Notes: a model not told the origin generated them from the sequence alone. A stretch of 64,000 bases of DNA from Chrysomallon squamiferum (GCA_012295275.1 CM022677.1:287305-351304); one strand, 5' to 3'; positions 53,901 to 64,000 are shown, counted from the stretch's first letter. Made by a program: numbers and translations.

Positions 53901-55020
53901 TCTTCAGTTGTCTTTCTGTTATCATTTTAATTTCTTTTGTTTTGTTTTTTAATTTTGTTCTCCTGCTCATTTTATTTGAAGAATTAGAATTATTTTCTTT
54001 TTATTATTGTGTATGTATTTATATTATTATTATAATTTTAATTTTTGATTTCGATTTATGTATTTATTTACTTATTTATTTGTTTATTTATTTATAGTAT
54101 TAATATTTTCAATCTCTTAACTGCATATCCATCTTTCTAGTTATCTTTCTACATTTTAATAATTTAAATTATTTTATTGTATTATTTATTTATTTATTAT
54201 TATTATTATTATTGTAATTTTTTTTTTTTTTTACAATCTACTTATAATTCTTTTTATTATTTTATTTTTTCTTCATGTTTATTTTTATTCAGTGGGGAGC
54301 AGACTTTGTTTAATTTTTTAAATAAAACAAGTCACCTAGTAATATCTCAGAGAATTGATATTTTTGTTACTAGTATAGATGTTCTGGATTCCTAATTCAA
54401 AACCTGTTTTCATTGATGATGTCATATTACTAGTGTTTGCTGAACAAACCCAAACAATAATGAAGTTGTTAACTTGTATTGTCAATATATTTTGTTTTCT
54501 GAAAATTATTATTAGCGATTTTTTTTAGAACCAGTATTATTCATATAACTTATTTGTTACTATTAGTGTCTTTTAAATAGTTACCAATGATTTGGATAAA
54601 TATTTTTATTTATATTCATTTAATGTTTTCTCTTAATTTCAAGGTCTGCCCTGTGATTATATATATAATTTTTTTCTTACTATTTTTTATTTTATTTCCA
54701 CAGAACTGACATGGGTTTCAAATCATTGAAAAAGAAACGGCAGTTGGCAACAACAACACCAGTACCACCAGTAGACCTGAGACAAACTGACATCACCAAA
54801 CCAAGCACTAAAAACTCAAACTCCTGTGCCAAGTGAGCTAGAAAAGAAACCAGAAACACCACCACCCATTGCCAGAGGTATTTTGGTAAAAAATAATGTC
54901 TAAGAAAGAAAAGGAACAGAAAAAGTTTGATCATGTGAATCGACTTGTGAAACTGGAGTTTTTGTTGAAAGCAGCCAGACCAAGACTTAAACTGCAACAA
55001 GCTTTTAAACCAACATTTCC
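43716..55020 (+). CDS. Long unidentified coiled-coil-type gene, about thirteen exons, with frameshifts
   Basis: Candidate exons: 43716-43795, 44451-44522, 44870-45052, 45291-45387, 45668-45751, 46060-46176, 47431-47491, 47984-48049, 48404-48752, 49081-49196, 50322-50351, 50747-50807, 52253-52316 and 54704-55020. Junctions from 47431 to 52253 keep phase throughout, strong evidence for one transcript. The 46060 and 47431 exons are heptad-like and charged (QLRGQLVESSQGLAEKRK, CQLQETLEREKEICSEFE). The 44870-45052 exon ends LIRLMNMLDPKGVDPFVEKN, which faintly recalls the EF-hand-like N-terminus of the IRAG/LRMP/KASH5 group; this is a guess. Single-base breaks in 44870, 48404 and 54704 and a TAG at 52291 mean a pseudogene or error-prone assembly. 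Confidence 0.6.
44451..44522 (+). CDS. Candidate exon with VMKDITDLKDIRHQTG
   Basis: TTTGAAG acceptor, perfect GTAAGT donor, open frame TVIIVMKDITDLKDIRHQTG. Confidence 0.45.
44870..45052 (+). CDS. Exon with LMNMLDPKGVDPF, one frameshift
   Basis: First frame WQYDSAADDAAPAENRFCRL then FLSKN; after one shifted base it continues LIRLMNMLDPKGVDPFVEKN and FYKKIIKTWILTMSQ to a GTAATT donor. The pattern of a leucine-rich helix, DPKG loop and a second helix with KTWI is EF-hand-like. Confidence 0.55.
45291..45387 (+). CDS. LFLSEN exon, probable source copy
   Basis: TGTTCAG acceptor; reads KSQDDTLFLSENMDYGLVSD then PHSEYFQDTDIG; donor GTGTCA is weak compared with GTGAGT in the left-arm copy. It has the longest open frame of the three copies and sits in the coiled-coil gene, so it is the likely parent. 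Confidence 0.6.
45668..46176 (+). CDS. Two candidate coiled-coil exons
   Basis: 45668-45751 (CTTTCAG acceptor, GTATGT donor) reads EGDFANEMESSQTEIIMKLP. 46060-46176 (TTTTCAG acceptor, GTTAGT donor) reads IKQLRGQLVESSQGLAEKRK and EIKDLQTESKLLQ, a heptad-rich sequence, then a stop two codons later that a one-base change would remove. Confidence 0.55.
47086..47193. repeat. (TTATT)n pentanucleotide repeat
   Basis: About 21 units of TTTTA with a single C interruption near 47127. Confidence 0.95.
47431..48049 (+). CDS. Two phase-matched exons (47431-47491, 47984-48049)
   Basis: The first reads DICQLQETLEREKEICSEFE and ends in phase 0 at GTTAGT. The second reads NGKPMSLDVQVTPTQVCSSP to a GTAAAT donor, exactly 22 codons, with an alternative internal GTAACA donor after DVQ. 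Confidence 0.6.
48404..48752 (+). CDS. Large exon with several frameshifts
   Basis: TTTCAG acceptor, GTAAGA donor, 349 bp. Frames succeed one another: VTEIIQDQEKVKKLK, then SFDLNQSVSDVSKLPPYCTL, then KPYYLQQYQHNG, then LNCGDKEETDSSSGIRRYSF and KAAVANNKYQSKTA. At least two single-base corrections are needed. Both ends are in phase with neighbours, so the exon is real even if the copy is broken. Confidence 0.6.
49081..49196 (+). CDS. Exon with IKEDTDHRDGQGDNSRV
   Basis: TTTTCACAG acceptor; two phase bases complete a Glu codon from the previous exon, then 38 open codons ending MPKYFDT before GTAGCT. Phase 0 at the end. (ATT)n lies downstream at 49288-49342. Confidence 0.6.
50322..50807 (+). CDS. 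Two short phase-matched exons
   Basis: 50322-50351 (CTTTCAG acceptor, GTAAGT donor) gives KTAENGCGEK. 50747-50807 (TTCTACAG acceptor, GTGAAC donor) gives GYATTASFGKALEMSRRYTE and one base that joins the exon at 52253 as Gly. Confidence 0.58.
52253..52316 (+). CDS. Exon with GKAKFWNQLQLQE and an in-frame TAG
   Basis: ATCTACAG acceptor. Continues in phase as GKAKFWNQLQLQE, then TAG at 52291-52293, then EEFKQMR to a GTATCT donor. Either the true stop or a damaged codon. Confidence 0.5.
52320..54700. other. Intron or intergenic stretch with TCTG satellite and a GC-rich island
   Basis: Degenerate TCTCTGTCTCT satellite 52600-52880, ACT/AAT triplets 53199-53255. Bases 53560-53640 are unusually C-rich (CCCCCCTGCCCTAGTCCCC) next to GTTTGTGAAGTAC, a short motif also at 15710, so this may be a dispersed element. 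An open frame at 53646-53850 (GGPQRYFPILDS, CYRKWEEFTPPRKK) is not recognised. Confidence 0.5.
54704..55020 (+). CDS. Basic exon with two frameshifts
   Basis: TTCCACAG acceptor. Reads MGFKSLKKKRQLATTTPVPP and VDLRQTDITKP, then after a shift TPVPSELEKKPETPPPIARG, then KKEKEQKKFDHVNRLVKLEF and LLKAARPRLKLQQAFKP before low-complexity sequence. Proline-rich then strongly basic; probably the last exon of the gene or a separate one. Confidence 0.5.
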
Positions 55021-55559
55021 ACTTATTCACATATTTTTAGTTTTCTTTCTTTTTTCTTCCTTTCTTTGCTTTATGTTTTTTAAAAATTATTTTGAAATTT
55101 GTAATATTTTGAAGTATGACAAAGAAAGAAAATATTATAAAATTATCTTTTTGTAAGTTTTCTTTTGATAATTCTGAACATAAATAGCTTTAGAATCAGT
55201 AATTTAAATAATTTTATATTTATTTATAGTTTTACTTTATAAAAATGCTCTTAAAACAAGTTTTAGTAGACAGTTGATTAGTTTATTTATTTTTATTAAG
55301 ACTGAAGTCCAGTTGTTTAACCAACCAGCTGTTTGAGTTTCCATGGAAAACTCCTTTCTTTGAAAGATGTGGACATTGGAAATTGTCCTGATCTTTCTGT
55401 ATCTGTCAGTGACGTTTTAGTTAAACTTACTTCATTTAAATTTTCTTTAAATTTTATAAATTTTTTAATATTTCAAAAATTATTCTGTATATCTTTCTGT
55501 ATCTGACATAGACAATTTCGTTAAACCATATGCAAAGAATATTAAACTCTGTATGTGTG

Positions 55560-57480
55560 TGTGTGTATCAGCAAAAGTGATAACTGCTATTCTGATAATA
55601 GTGTGTGTGTGTGTGTGTGTATCACAAATAGTGATAACTAACTCTGATAATAGTATGTGTGCATGAATATGTGTATGTGTTTGTGTATGTGTGTGTCAGC
55701 AACAGTGATAATTGCTAATACGATAATAGTATTTGTGTGTGTGAGTGTGAGTGTGAGTATATCAACAATAGTGATAATTACTACTCTGGTAGTGGTATGT
55801 GTGTGTGTGAGTATCAGCAATAGTGATAACTGCAACTGTGATGTGTGTGTGTGTGTGTTTGAGTGTATTAGCAATAGTGATATTTGCTCTCTGATAATAT
55901 TATGTATATGTGTTTATCAGCAATAGTGATAATTGCTACTCTGATGTGTGCATGTGTGTTTCAGTGTATCAGCAATAGTGATAACTGCTACTCTGATAAT
56001 TCTCTGTGCGTTTCTTTGTGTGATTGTATATAGATAATTGCTACTCTGATAATAGGATGTGTGTGTGAGTGTATCAGCAATAGTGATAATTCCTACTCTC
56101 ATAATAGTGTGTGTGTATCAGCAATAGTGATAATTGCTACTCTGATAATAGTATGTGGGTGAGTGTGCGTGTCTGTGTGCATATTTGTTTGTGTGTGTGA
56201 GTATGTCAGCAACAGTGATTATTGCTAATCTGATAATACTATGTGTGTGTGTGTGGGTATACCAGCAATAGTCTTAATTAGTGATAATAGTATGTGTGTG
56301 AGTGCATCAGCAATAGTGATAACTACTACTCTGGTATTATGTGTGTGTTTGTATGAGCAATAGTGATAACTGCTACTCTCATGTGTGTGTTTCAGTGTAT
56401 CAGCAGTAGTGATAATTACTACTCTAATAATAGTATGTGTGTCTGTCTCAGCAATAGTGATAATAGTATGTGTGTGTGTGTGTGTCAGAAATAGTGATAA
56501 TTGCCACTGTCTTAGTAGTATGTGTCTGTGGTTATAATTGCTACTCAAAGACTAGTGTGTGTGTATCAGCAGTAGTGATAACTGCTAATTCTCTGTGTTT
56601 GTGTGAGTGTATAGAGATAATTACTACTGATAATAGTATTGTATGTGTGAGTGTATCAGCAATAGTGATAATTGCTACTCTAATAATAGTATGTGTGTGT
56701 TTGTGTGAGTTTATCAGCAATAGTGATAATTGCTACACTCATAATGGTATGATTGTGTGAGTATCAGCAATAGTGATAATTGCTACTCTGTTAATACTGG
56801 TGTGTGTATCAGGAATAGTGATAATTGCTACTCTGATAATAGTATGTGTGTGAGTGTCTGTGTGTATTTGTGTGTGTGAGTATGCAGCAACAGTGATAAT
56901 TGCTAATCTGGTGCGTATGTGTGTGAGTGTATAAGGAATAGTAATAACTACTACTCTGGTAATTAAGTGTGGGTGTGTATCAGCAAGAGTGATAACTACT
57001 ACTCTGCTAATAGTATGTGTGTGTGTTTGTGAGTGTATCAGCAACAGTGATAATTGCTACTCTGATAATTCTATGTGTATCAGCAATAGTGATAACTGCT
57101 ATCTGATAATTCTAGGTGTATCAGCAATAGTGATAACTGCTACTCTGATAATAGTATCTGTGTGAGTGTGTCAGCAATAGTGATAGTTCGTACACAACTA
57201 ATAGTGTGTGTGTATTTCTGACAGTAATAGTGATAATTGATTCTGTGATAATAGTCTGTGTGTGCATATGTTTCTGTATGTGTCAATCAGCAATTGTGAC
57301 AATTGCTACTCTGATAATAGTTTATGTGTTTGTGAGTCTATCAGCAATTGTGATATTTGCGACTGTGATAATACTATGTGTGTGTGTATCTCAGCAATAG
57401 TGATATTTCCTACTCAGATAATAGTATGTGTGTCTGAGTATATCAGCAATAGTGATAATTCCTAGTCTCATAATAGTGTG

Positions 57481-57514
<34 letters not shown>

Positions 57515-58200
57515 AGTATGAGCAATTGTGATAAGTGCTACTCTGATTCTAGTGTGTGTGTGTGTGTGTGTGTGTGTATCAGCAATAGTGATAACTGCTC
57601 CTCAGATAATTCTCTCTGTGTTTCTGTGTGTGAGTATATCAGCAATAGTGGTAATTGCTACTGTGATAACAGTATGTGTGTGAGTGTGTGCATATCTGTG
57701 CATGTTTGTTTGTGTGAGTGTGTCAGCAATAGTGATCATTGCTAATCTGTTAATACTATGTGTTTGTGTATGAGTGTGGGTATATCAGCAATAGTGATAA
57801 TTGCTACACTGATAATAGTGTGTGTGTGTGTGTGTGTGTGTCAGCAATGGTGATAATTGCTACTCTGATAATACTATTTGTTTGTGCTTTTCTGTCTGTG
57901 TGTGTATCAGCAATAGTGATATCTGCTACTCTCTTAATAGTATATGTGTGTTTGTTTGTGTTTGAGTGTATCAGCAATTGTGATAATTGCTACTCTGATA
58001 ATAGTGTGTGTTTGTGTGTGTGTGTGTGTGTGTGAGTATATCAGCAATAGTGATAATTGCTACTCTGATAATAGTGTGTGTGTGTGAGTATATCAGCAAT
58101 AGAGATAATTTCTACTACTCAGATAGTGTGAATGTGTGTGTGATTGAGTGTGAGTGTATCAGCAATAATGATAACTGCTACTCTGATAATAGTGTTTGTT
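55560..58200. repeat. 2.6-kb compound minisatellite with hairpin-forming core
   Basis: Dozens of units, each TATCAGCAATAGTGATAATT followed by GCTACTCTGATAATAGT, separated by (TG)n or TGTGAG spacers of variable length. Within each core AGCAAT and ATTGCT are reverse complements around a 7-base loop. All the Ser-Asn-Cys-Val-rich ORFs here on both strands are repeat artefacts. Confidence 0.95.
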
Positions 58201-59164
58201 TGTTAAGAAATATTTGGTTATCAGTTTATATGTTTAAATGCTGTGTACAAAATACTCAGGCCTGTTTTATTTAAATTTAAGATTAAAACTGATGGTGGCC
58301 TTAGTCTTTGTTTATACCACCAAGGGACACAACTCTGAATTAAAAGCTTGAGAGGAAACTCATTAGGTAATAAATTATTTTTGTATTTTTCAGAAAATAT
58401 TTTTAATTCAAAATATTAAAATATTGTTTGCATATTGTTTGAGATTTATTATGTTTAATTTAATTACTATACCTAGACACAAGGAAAAATAACATCTGAA
58501 TAACATCTTGTAAATACAATAGTTTTCAGTTCTTTATTAACAGAGATGTAATTAGCAACAAAAACATCAGCAGCGTGTAACGTGATGACAGTAGCAACTA
58601 TGATGTAGTAATAATAGCAACAGCATTAGCAATAGTAATAATAACAGCTACTACTGTATCAACAAAACTAGAAAATGTAGTAATACTAATACTACTACTA
58701 CTACTAATAATAGCTAACATTGTAGGATAGTGATAATAAAAGGTAATGTATAGCTGTAGTTTAGTAGGTAGTAGCAGCAGTAGTAGTAATAATAATTAGT
58801 TTAGTAATAGCAGCAGTAGTAGTAGAGATGTAGTTTTAATAGAGGTGCAGTAGGAACAGTAATTGTAGTTGTAATAGTCATAGTAGTAGTTCCTGCTTCC
58901 TTACATTTTAAATTTTAAATTCAACTTTTTAAAATACTTTTTTTATTATCATTCAGGAAAGGAGGGACTGTTGTTACTGATATCAGTTGCTGTCATCACC
59001 ATTAACAGTGTTGTATCTTAACAACCAGAAGAAAAACTTACAAGAAAATGAAATGGAAGAACTTTCCACAAAGTTGGATGCTGCAATTGGAAATAAATAA
59101 ATTTAAGAACAATAAAAATAAAAATAATAAAAAAGAAACAATAATAATAACAAATAAATAAATA

Positions 59165-59250
59165 AATAGCCTGAATCTTACCCCTACTCTCATCCTAACC
59201 CTAACACTAGTCCAAGCCCTAATCCTAACCCTAACTCTAACCTAAGTTAA
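59165..59250. repeat. Interstitial telomere-like repeat, right copy
   Basis: CCTAACCCTAACACTAGTCC and CCTAATCCTAACCCTAACTC in sequence, the mirror of 23160-23232. Confidence 0.8.
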
Positions 59251-59799
59251 TCCAATGGTAAAAATAAGAAAGAAGAAGGAATACTAAATAAAAGTTTTTA
59301 TTATTGTTAATGCTGTTGTTGTATTGTTTTCATTTTAAACTATTTATATAAATTTATCACTTTCAAGTAGTCAGGGGAGAAAATTGAATCATCTTGTAAT
59401 TGTCTCTTCAGTTTCCTGATTAAACTGACAGCACTTGGAGGACATCCTGGTAAACTGCTATAGTTATTTTTTTATTTTAACATTTATATGGTTCATATTG
59501 ATTGAAATTTGTCTTCTCGTTTATTTATTTATTTATCTTCCTCTAGGAATGCTGGGTAATATGATGCACTGTCCAGCCATTCTCACAGATAAAGGAAACG
59601 GTCAACTTCTGACATTGCAGCCATGTTGAAAGGTCGTGGTGAGTGATTATATAGTATGTAGTAGTGCAGTAATAACAGTTCACAGCTATCAGTCTATCTT
59701 TCTATGTAACAATAAACATCACATTCTGCTTATTTATGAATATTTATAATTGGTTGTCTTTCTCATTAGAAAAAATCTCTATGTTCACCTCCATATTTT

Positions 59800-59802
<3 letters not shown>

Positions 59803-59875
<73 letters not shown>

Positions 59876-59965
59876 ATAATAATAAAAAATGCCTACAATC
59901 TATGTATGTATTTATAAATAAAGATCACAAAAATAAAGTTAATAAAAAAATGTAGTTACTGGTGT

Positions 59966-60003
<38 letters not shown>

Positions 60004-60012
60004 GCGCAGAAA
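59803..60012. repeat. (TC)n and (TG)n
   Basis: (TC)n 59803-59871, mirrored by (GA)n at 22562-22622; (TG)n 59962-60000. Confidence 0.92.
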
Positions 60013-60217
60013 GAGAGCGAGCGAGAGATTAATAAATACAAAATGATTAACATGAAGTAACATTTCTCATTGCAATATAACATATATCTCCACTGTTGCA
60101 TCCAGGTTTATTTCAACTTTTACATTAATTTCTAAAACTTTCCTTTCTTTTTAATGTAAAGAACAATATATTTCTTCTCACATATAAACAGTTGTTAAAA
60201 TCACACTTTCACTCCAG

Positions 60218-60352
60218 CTAGCTGATCATCGTGCAAGGGCTGTGTATGCATTCAACCTGTCTGGCAATGCAGGTATTCAGAAACTTGAATCTCTGTTTGA
60301 GATGGAGGCAGAGATTATGGCCGGTGAAGTCAACAACTTAGAACTACAGTAA
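60218..60352 (+). CDS. Exon with LADHRARAVYAFNLSGNAG
   Basis: 135 bp open in phase 0, high in coding-like codons, immediately after a good acceptor and followed by TAA. Could be a terminal exon. Family not recognised. Confidence 0.6.
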   Translation, partial: LADHRARAVYAFNLSGNAGIQKLESLFEMEAEIMAGEVNNLELQ

Positions 60353-61127
60353 TGCCAATAATAAATTAATTATAAATTAATAAATAAATGAATAAATAAT
60401 GCATTTTTATTAAAGATGCTATTAATATTACTGGTAACTAAACTATATATACAACAATTATTACAAAAATACTTTTTAAAAGTCACCTAAATGATAATAA
60501 AATATTGTGAGACAATTTAAATTAGTTTTTATTTTATTTATTCTGAACTAGAACTAACTTGCAATAGCTCAATGGGAATCTTGTTTATAACATTTTAATA
60601 AATTTATAAATTTCACACTAGTTACACACGTGTAAAATAGACTTACTGGTACAAACAGTGTCTTCAGATTGATAAAGAAATAATCGAATATGAAAACATG
60701 CAGCATGATAATTATAGCTTCCCCCGTGTTCTCAGTCTCGGTCTATCAAACATTAGTTCTATTTCTGTCGCCGGAGAGCAGCGTCTTCGTAACGTATCTA
60801 CAGTTTACCAACCTCAGCCTACCCTCGTTACTAAACCTACTTCCTTCACAGACAGCAGTATTAGATTACTGACTTCATTTATTACTGACTCAATTTATAA
60901 TAACATTTTTTCTTCTATTATTATTATTATTATTGATTCGAACCAGACTGTTACATATACATAAAACAGACGTCAGATTGTTTCCATAACCTAAGCGCTC
61001 CTGTTTCTTTAATGAAAAAAACATCACTTAAAAGTTAAAAGATAAATTGATGTTATGGAATAGAATAAATTAAAATCTATATTTATTCAGTTTTCTTCTT
61101 TTATTTATTTATTTATTTATTTATTTA

Positions 61128-61177
<50 letters not shown>

Positions 61178-61590
61178 TTTCACTTTGAATTTGTATTATA
61201 CTTTTAATATTCATAGATCTTGATGCCTTTGTATTGTCGGTAATGTTATTTATATGTTGGTTTTTACGTTATGGACTGAAATGTTTTTTTTGTTTTTTTT
61301 GTTTTATATATATATATATATATATATAATAAAATAAATAAAAGCTTTTGAGAAAAGAACAGTTCTCTTTGACGCTAGACATGAACTGAATTCCAAATCT
61401 AGCGTTCACAGACGTGCTCGTTTCTCATAAACAAATTAATAATGACTAAATGATAAATAATAATAATAATAAATAAATAAATAAATAAATAAATAAGATA
61501 AAAAAAAAAACAGCTGCTATAGAGAAACGTACATCCTCACAAAGAATCAGTTGTTAGTCTACATGGAATGTTTACTTGAAATTATTTTAT
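60353..61590. other. AT-rich stretch with one open block
   Basis: An ORF at 60698-60964 (SFPRVLSLGLSNISSISVAG, EQRLRNVSTVYQPQPTLVTK) is more GC-balanced than its flanks and may be coding or a transposon scrap; no family recognised. Also TTTA/ATT tracts 61100-61175 and (TA)n 61305-61328. Confidence 0.45.
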
Positions 61591-61722
61591 TTAGTCACTA
61601 AAATCGAGTTTTCCTGTCATGAAATTTTTAAGATCACCAGGGTTGTCAGATCTGTAATATTCACAAGAAAGCACCTTGAAGTATTCCAAATCTGCCTTCT
61701 TTTCATTGTTCTCATAAAATAA
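61591..61722 (-). CDS. Possible minus-strand terminal exon
   Basis: Minus-strand frame reads EKKADLEYFKVLSCEYYRSD and NPGDLKNFMTGKLDFSD then TAA, with AATAAA overlapping the stop. Upstream it runs into (AAT)n, so the acceptor and the rest of the gene cannot be seen. Confidence 0.4.
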   Translation of the reverse strand, partial: LFYENNEKKADLEYFKVLSCEYYRSDNPGDLKNFMTGKLDFSD

Positions 61723-61727
61723 TGATG

Positions 61728-61798
<71 letters not shown>

Positions 61799-64000
61799 AA
61801 AACTTTGTTACAGCTGAAACTCAATTTATTCATTGTTCTCATAAAATAAACATAATAATAATAATAATAAAACATTATTATAGGTGAAACTCAATTTATT
61901 CATTTACACAACAGTACTCACATTAATATATTTTATACTCAACTTGTTAATGTAACCGTTGTGACACTATACGACTATTACAGTAATAAATTTATAAATA
62001 ATAAACTGTGATAGATAATAAAATGTATCTCACTTTTCTGTGTCATATAGCCTTTTGTTTTTACAATATTGGTTAATTAAAGAACACAGCACCACTTGAT
62101 ATTACGCTGCACATCTAATTATCACTCTAATATGTTGTTGAAAACCACATTAATGTCTAGCGATCAAGCATTTCACTTTAAAAAACGTTTATAAAAATGT
62201 GGCTATCCCTATGTTGATTTGTGCCATCAACCTGTAATTAATTCTCTCTTTTTGTATAAAAGTCTAACCTAATTTTCTGCCGATAACTCGAATAACACAA
62301 CAGTATTTATCCTTTGCTTACTAGCAGTAGAGTAAAAAGTAAGGTGTGATTTATTTTAGTAAGAAACTACATGTTGTTCGTGGGGCAGTGATGCTATATT
62401 TTATTACGTAACTACTTTTTAGCTACATTCTGTATTTAAAGTTCGGGGCGTCTCCTATGCTACAAAATGCTATGACTAAATACGACTATATTCTTTATTA
62501 TCAAATTATCAGAAGCATAGTTTATACAACGAAATTTAAAATCAACGAAAATAACTTAATATTTGATTAATTACATTAATAACTCTCAATTTGTCAATTA
62601 ATATTAATATAGAAACTGCTCCATATTTTTAATTATGCTTTCAGGTTCCATAAAATAGATCTGCATAACTGTGAGCTATCAGAAAAAGAAAATTATTAAA
62701 GAAATCTAAATATTTACTTAGTGTAGAAATTCCTTTTTGAGTGCATGTAATACAATATAGCAACACTGTCTTGCGTTGTTTTGTTATGTTATTATGCGGG
62801 CAATATCTTAGTGGAATGCACTTAATAAAATACACTTTTTTCTCTGTTACTAATAAATCAAAGAAAATTACCGATATGCTATTTCAAATTATTGGTAGAA
62901 ACTTTTGCGAGATCGTATGAAATAAGCTCATGTATACGTAACAATTTTTTTTTTTTTTTTTAGTGGTCACTCGATAATAAACACTTATAAACACTAGTGG
63001 TGTCGGTATCAGAAGCTTTTTACAGGAAAACGTGATAATTAATTACACGTTGGTATCTAAATTTAATTCTACTTGGAGAGCTATGAGTGCAAGTGAAAAC
63101 AATTGAAAACAGAAAATGTTTTGTTGCTTTTTTTAATACTATTTTACCGAAACTGCCGCATGTTATCTAAACTAATATTATGCTTGCTGAAGGACGAAGT
63201 TAGTTTCATTTTTACAACATCTTCGTCTCAGAATTATTATTTTTTATATACATGGCAGAGTTTTTGATAGTGTAAAACTAATGACGTAATCGAGACCTGA
63301 TTTCCACTCGCAAGTCACTTTACGTCTGCTACAAAAGCTGACGGTGTAATAAGAACTATTCGTTTATTAATGATATTTAATAATTGAAAACAGACGAAGA
63401 AACACAACAGAACGCTCAGTAATTGAAATAGGGTGTCTTAAATTCTAATATTGATATCAATTTTCATTTTCATAAATAAGCTTATTATTATTTTTCTTTA
63501 GCACTGCATCATTTAATGATTTTTAATCTTTATTTATTTATTTATTGTCAGTAATTTGTTTTTTCAATCCACACAGCACAAAACAGAACTGTTTTTCTAT
63601 TATTAACTGAGCGTGCCATGCTATATCAAAATATATTATTATTATATATCTAATTTACACTACTTTTACAATGAAAAGAAAACAATACTTTTTGTTCTTT
63701 TTTGATTAAGATTTTCCTTAAAAGAGTAAATGAGAGAGAAACAGGTTTGTTGAATGAGACTATTAAAATAATAATAAATATAATATTATATTTACATTTT
63801 TACGAACAACAGTAAAAATGATAAGTTCATGTAAAATGATAAGTTTATAAAATATGAATAATAAATAAGAAATTAACTCATTTTTCATTATCAACAGTAG
63901 AATATATCCATTTAAAAAATCCAGTTTATTTCACAATAAACTGCAACATCTCATGACGTACAATGAATTTAAAGAGAGAGAGAGAGAGAGAGAGAGAGAG
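61723..64000. other. AT-rich intergenic sequence
   Basis: (AAT)n 61727-61800, short AT tracts, and (GA)n starting at 63973 that runs off the window. No exon recognised. Confidence 0.6.

Larger units (their letters stand above)
58200..60217. repeat. Inverted duplication II, right arm
   Basis: Mirrored counterpart of 21650-24240, including CCACCAAGGGACACAACTCTG, the telomere-like cluster and two exons. Contains an AGTAGTAATA triplet tract at 58590-58890. Confidence 0.88.
59412..60352 (+). pseudogene. Unidentified multi-exon gene, right copy (three exons)
   Basis: Exon 59412-59449 reads FLIKLTALGGHPG between a CTTCAG acceptor and GTAAAC donor. Exon 59547-59635 joins it in phase and reads MLGNMMHCPAILTDKGN, but then lacks about 20 bp relative to the left copy and hits a stop. 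Exon 60218-60352 (CTCCAG acceptor) reads LADHRARAVYAFNLSGNAGI then QKLESLFEMEAEIMAGEVNN and LELQ with a TAA; this exon has no counterpart on the left. The left copy conversely holds three exons not found here. The two copies are complementary remnants of one gene of unknown family. Confidence 0.6.

Noticed and set aside
55560-58200. CRISPR-like array
   Set aside because: Repeats are minisatellite units separated by (TG)n, not unique spacers, and the context is eukaryotic.
55638-58274. Many Cys/Val/Ser-rich ORFs resembling small cysteine-rich proteins
   Set aside because: They are translations of the compound minisatellite in several frames and both strands.

Overview
This is a eukaryotic, almost certainly metazoan, nuclear window. 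It is very AT-rich and full of long GA/CT, CA/TG, ATT and TATC microsatellites. Recognisable protein-coding pieces are short exons with GT/AG borders separated by long AT-rich introns. There are no bacterial operons, rRNA, tRNA or CRISPR arrays that I can support. The protein families seen (C-type lectin domain, thrombospondin type 1 repeats, C3HC4 RING finger, Jockey/I-type LINE) and the repeat style fit an invertebrate, with a mollusc as my best guess. The species cannot be fixed from the sequence. A 200-base N gap (26301-26500), a lone N at 33718 and many single-base frameshifts inside otherwise convincing exons suggest a draft assembly; some breaks may be sequence errors rather than real mutations.

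Layout. 1-3.5 kb: short tandem repeats and microsatellites, then a small cysteine-rich coding piece. 4.39-7.46 kb, minus strand: a small secreted C-type lectin gene (signal-peptide exon plus a three-exon lectin domain with phase-compatible junctions and one frameshift), with a 58-bp tandem repeat starting 18 bp upstream of its ATG. 9.5-10.9 kb: a direct tandem duplication. 13-18.5 kb, minus strand: two joined TSP1 exons and a third small exon, forming the left arm of an inverted duplication whose right arm is at 35.2-40.5 kb on the plus strand. 19.4-23.5 kb, minus strand: a TOPORS-like RING exon downstream of an unidentified multi-exon gene; the distal part of that gene is duplicated in inverse orientation at 58.2-60.4 kb. 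24.86-26.3 kb: a broken Jockey/I-like LINE running into the N gap.

28.26-33.44 kb, plus strand: an unidentified gene of about eight exons, most of whose junctions keep phase. 43.7-55 kb, plus strand: a long gene of about thirteen exons, predicted partly coiled-coil, with several frameshifts. One of its internal exons (45291-45387) is also present as diverged copies next to the TSP1 exons in both arms of the first inverted duplication. 55.56-58.2 kb: a 2.6-kb compound minisatellite whose smaller inverse copy sits at 24.24-24.60 kb. 58.2-60.4 kb: second copy of the unidentified gene. 60.4-64 kb: AT-rich sequence, microsatellites and one possible terminal exon.

The main structural story is two overlapping large inverted duplications (apparent centres near 25-27 kb and near 41 kb) built from pieces of at least three unrelated genes, with minisatellite expansion, insertion and frameshift decay afterwards. 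The window looks like a segmental-duplication mosaic with exon shuffling rather than a set of intact co-regulated genes. No gene here can be called intact with confidence.
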